From contig ONIK01000048.1 in the NCBI GenBank assembly GCA_900317865.1, positions 1-16,259 of the forward strand: 16,259 nucleotides of DNA. Reading direction: 5' to 3'. This document shows positions 13,879 through 16,259 of the stretch, in pieces (positions within the stretch are counted from its first letter, which is position 1; each line of letters starts with the position of its first letter). A model generated the notes under the pieces. It had not been told where the DNA came from and ran no database searches. It saw only the letters and a program-made list of their open reading frames with translations. The position numbers were made by a program, and so were the translations under genes. The DNA comes from an uncultured Methanobrevibacter sp. (GTDB taxonomy: Archaea > Methanobacteriota > Methanobacteria > Methanobacteriales > Methanobacteriaceae).

Positions 13879-15799
13879 TTTTTACTCTTAAATTTTTCTC
13901 TTCAACAAAATCTATTAAACGTTCGTAGGTTGAATTTGATTTTAAGGTGTCACTATTTCCTATAATTATTAATTTTCTCTTGGCTCTGGTAATTGCCACA
14001 TTTAATCTTCTTAAATCTTTTAAAAAACCGATTTGACCATAATCATTGCTTCTGACAGTTGATATAATAATGATTTCTTTTTCACGGCCTTGAAAACCGT
14101 CTACAGTTTTTACTTCAATGTCGGTCTTTTCGGATATTAATTTAACTTGGTCTGCATATGGGCTGATTATTCCAATATCCTTTTCATCTACTCCTGCTTT
14201 CATATAATCTTCAGCAGCTTTAAGAGCAATTCTTGCTTCTAAATGATTGACAATTGATTTTGAATCTTTAAGATGTTTTTCATGATTTTTTTCCAAATCA
14301 CAAGTATCTATAAACAGTATTGCATCATCATCTTCAACATCTGAAATGTCTTTTAAGGTAATGTTGTTAACACTTGAATCACTTTTCAGATTATTGTTGT
14401 AGAATTCGGAATTTGGAAATTCCATTAAAACTTTATTCATTCTGTATTGAACATTCAATAACTGTGATTTGTGAGGATATTTATCGATTAATGATTCAAA
14501 TAAGGTGTCCTGCAAATCATATGCTCTATCACTGATTATTGTTGGTGGAAGTTGTTTATGGTCTCCTGCAAGAATAAATCTGCGGGCTTTAGCTATTGGA
14601 ATCAAAACACTTGGGATTGTTGCCTGTGATGCTTCATCAACTATGACAACATCAAATTTTGTATCAGAAATGCTGTCAAGAGCCGCTGATGAGTTTGTGG
14701 ATAAAATGACATCGCTCGTTTCAATAATGTCTTTAATCATTTTATTTTCAATTCTTTTTATTTCATCATGCATTTCATCAATTTCCAAATTATAATCAAG
14801 CCAGTTTGCCATGGATTTCATTTTATCGGCACTTATTCCACGCCCTCCTTTTCCTTTGGAGGCATTATATAAAATATCGTGGTCTGAAAATCCCCGTCTA
14901 TATTGGGGTGTCGGTTTTGTAAAACTACTTCTCTTTTCAATCAATTTATCGATTTTTTTATGAATTCTTTTGATTTTATCATTTAAAGAGTGTTTTTCAA
15001 CTTTATATGCTAAAGTATGTGTAATATTGTCTTTTGATACTCTTTGCGGGTGGCCTAATCTGGTAATTTTTAATTTTTTATTTAAGATCAGTCTATCAAC
15101 AATATTGTCGACTGCAGCATTACTTTCGGCAGTTGCCAAAACCTTTCTATTCTGTCTGACCTCCTGTGATATTAACTCAACCAGTGTTCTGGTTTTTCCT
15201 GTTCCGAAAGGACCATGTATTAAAAAGAAATTCTGTGTTGTCAGGCTATTTTTAACCGCTAATTTTTGAGATTTATTCAATGATTGGTCAATATAATCGA
15301 TATAAATGTTATCTTTATTTGGCTGGGGGTCTCTTTTATTTAAAGAATATTCTAATGCATTTTTACCTTTAAGACTTAAATGTTTTAAATTATCTTCCAT
15401 TCTCCTGAAAGTAATGTCATTTGCATATAAATCAAGTCTTACTTTTTTCTTCAGAGCCCATTTTGGAACTCTATTGTCAAAAGCAACTTTAATAAATCTG
15501 GCTCCTTTTTCTGTTACTGTTCCGGTCAGATCACTTCTCAATGGATTTCCCGTACTTACTAAAATCATATCTCCGACACTTATTTCAGTATCTATGATTT
15601 CTGATCTTCCAAACTGGACAATATTTAATCCCAATTCTTTTCCCAAATATTTTCCTTTAACTTTATTAATGGCTCTTCCCAGTTCTTCCCTTTTTTGTCC
15701 GGACATATTTTCTATTTCTGAAACCATTAATTCTATTTCAGCTTCTCGCTCATAATTGATTAATTTTATAAGTTTTTTAATATACTTTTTCAATTTCAT
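13874..15799 (-). CDS. UPF1/IGHMBP2-like SF1 helicase (DNA2/NAM7 family)
   Basis: A 641-aa SF1B helicase. An N-terminal beta-rich region (about 60-130) resembles the 1B/OB-like part of IGHMBP2. It is followed by the Q-motif LNKSQKLAV (174-182), motif I GPFGTGKT (196-203), an inserted charged helical segment (about 270-355), motif II DEAS (388-391), motif III GDHKQLPPT (412-420), motif IV QYRM (451-454), motif V TVDGFQGRE (565-573) and motif VI NVAITRAK (600-607). Such enzymes move 5' to 3' on RNA or DNA, and the archaeal substrate is not known to me. The ATG at 15799 follows GGGG directly with no spacer. Either the mRNA has a very short leader, or the TTG two codons later is used with GGGGAT as its ribosome binding site. 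It is divergent from the gene at 15847. Confidence 0.92.
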   Translation of the reverse strand: MKLKKYIKKLIKLINYEREAEIELMVSEIENMSGQKREELGRAINKVKGKYLGKELGLNIVQFGRSEIIDTEISVGDMILVSTGNPLRSDLTGTVTEKGARFIKVAFDNRVPKWALKKKVRLDLYANDITFRRMEDNLKHLSLKGKNALEYSLNKRDPQPNKDNIYIDYIDQSLNKSQKLAVKNSLTTQNFFLIHGPFGTGKTRTLVELISQEVRQNRKVLATAESNAAVDNIVDRLILNKKLKITRLGHPQRVSKDNITHTLAYKVEKHSLNDKIKRIHKKIDKLIEKRSSFTKPTPQYRRGFSDHDILYNASKGKGGRGISADKMKSMANWLDYNLEIDEMHDEIKRIENKMIKDIIETSDVILSTNSSAALDSISDTKFDVVIVDEASQATIPSVLIPIAKARRFILAGDHKQLPPTIISDRAYDLQDTLFESLIDKYPHKSQLLNVQYRMNKVLMEFPNSEFYNNNLKSDSSVNNITLKDISDVEDDDAILFIDTCDLEKNHEKHLKDSKSIVNHLEARIALKAAEDYMKAGVDEKDIGIISPYADQVKLISEKTDIEVKTVDGFQGREKEIIIISTVRSNDYGQIGFLKDLRRLNVAITRAKRKLIIIGNSDTLKSNSTYERLIDFVEEKNLRVKI

Positions 15800-15846
15800 C
15801 CCCGCAAATAAAAATATTAAATAAGACTTTGATTTAATTAATAAAT

Positions 15847-16259
15847 ATGGATTTCGATATGCTGGACGATTTTGAAAATGTGGAAATGAGTTATGTTTCT
15901 TTTTTATCCAGAGGATATATTGCTAAGAACAAACATATCTTTGAAAAAATTAAATTAACGTCATTTACTAAATTTGTTTTGGAATCTTGCATTTATGGAA
16001 CTCCAATTTTTAAAATGGGGAATTCAGGTAATAAATTACTTATTTTATCAGGAATTCATGGAAATGAATTGCCTCCACAGTTAGCTAATTTGGAATTATT
16101 GAATGAATTAATGGGTAAAGACTTGAATAATACGATTTATTTCATCCCATTCGCCAGTCCAAAATCAACAATGAACAATGAAAGAACGTTCAATGAAGTC
16201 GATTTAAACAGAGCATCCCATATTAACAGTTCTTTAAGCAATATGATTGTTCGGGCAGT
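15847..16259 (+). CDS. Aspartoacylase / succinylglutamate desuccinylase-family protein (partial, 5' end)
   Basis: An open frame from the ATG at 15847 runs off the window end after 137 codons. The visible part has the zinc-site motif GIHGNE (H71 and E74), then YFIPFASPKS (98-107) and VDLNR (118-122), the arrangement of M14-like AstE/AspA family amidohydrolases. The third zinc ligand and the catalytic region should lie beyond the window. Members hydrolyse N-acyl amino acids or related amides; the substrate cannot be told from this half. There is no Shine-Dalgarno sequence. TATA-like AAATATTAAATA (about 15808-15819) suggests a short or absent leader. The gene is divergent from the helicase with 47 bp between starts. 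Confidence 0.85.
   Translation, partial: MDFDMLDDFENVEMSYVSFLSRGYIAKNKHIFEKIKLTSFTKFVLESCIYGTPIFKMGNSGNKLLILSGIHGNELPPQLANLELLNELMGKDLNNTIYFIPFASPKSTMNNERTFNEVDLNRASHINSSLSNMIVRA

Noticed and set aside
15306..15755. Open frame of 149 codons on the plus strand
   Set aside because: Antisense to the SF1 helicase, low-complexity Ser/Leu/Phe-rich translation, no start signal; a shadow frame. The same applies to frames at 14505-14795, 14970-15269 and 13131-13439.
1..16259. CRISPR array, insertion sequence or prophage
   Set aside because: No spaced direct repeats, transposase, integrase or phage structural genes are visible; only short inverted repeats occur.

Overview
The window looks like chromosome from a low-GC methanogenic archaeon of the order Methanobacteriales, most likely Methanobrevibacter or a close relative. 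The main reasons are a complete formylmethanofuran:tetrahydromethanopterin formyltransferase gene (ftr, a core enzyme of CO2 methanogenesis), an intron-containing tRNA-Trp(CCA) whose intron carries a box C/D guide RNA, archaeal GGTGAT-type ribosome binding sites and TATA boxes, and AT-rich codon use. I saw no prophage, transposase, integrase or CRISPR array. The genus is an inference.

Layout. 20-167: tRNA-Trp with a 75-nt intron. 214-822: metallo-beta-lactamase-fold hydrolase (+), ending 1 nt from the oppositely oriented trkA. 824-2967: trkH-trkA potassium uptake pair (-). 3068-4120: lysylphosphatidylglycerol synthase-type membrane protein (+), divergent from trkH. 4204-5091: ftr (+), a single-gene unit with a hairpin just upstream. 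5105-6235: MthK-like potassium channel with an RCK domain (-). 6303-8529: nnr (NAD(P)HX repair) and sfsA (+), overlapping by 14 bp. 8524-10730: sir2 and a compact SNF2 ATPase (-), an apparent operon. 10824-12464: XPD/DinG-type Fe-S helicase (+). 12483-13612: argG (-), disrupted by a frameshifting deletion. 13613-13873: intergenic region dominated by a long interrupted inverted repeat, probably a structured RNA. 13874-15799: UPF1/IGHMBP2-like SF1 helicase (-). 15847-16259: start of an aspartoacylase/succinylglutamate desuccinylase-family gene (+), cut by the window end.

How the genes fit together. Two potassium systems (TrkH/TrkA uptake and an MthK-like channel) lie on either side of ftr, and both are read out through Rossmann-type RCK domains. 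From 8.5 kb to 15.8 kb the window is rich in nucleic-acid motors (SNF2, XPD-like, UPF1-like) next to a sirtuin. The sirtuin-SNF2 pairing could suggest chromatin or protein-acetylation work in a histone-bearing archaeon, but that is inference. Most of the other genes are ordinary housekeeping.

The observations most worth following up are: (1) the 13719-13831 structured element, which contains competing pairings; (2) the argG deletion, which appears to remove a substrate-binding segment; (3) a strong internal ribosome binding site in the MthK-like gene, placed to make a free RCK subunit as in MthK itself; and (4) the guide RNA in the tRNA-Trp intron, whose antisense element pairs across the exon-intron junction and selects C34.
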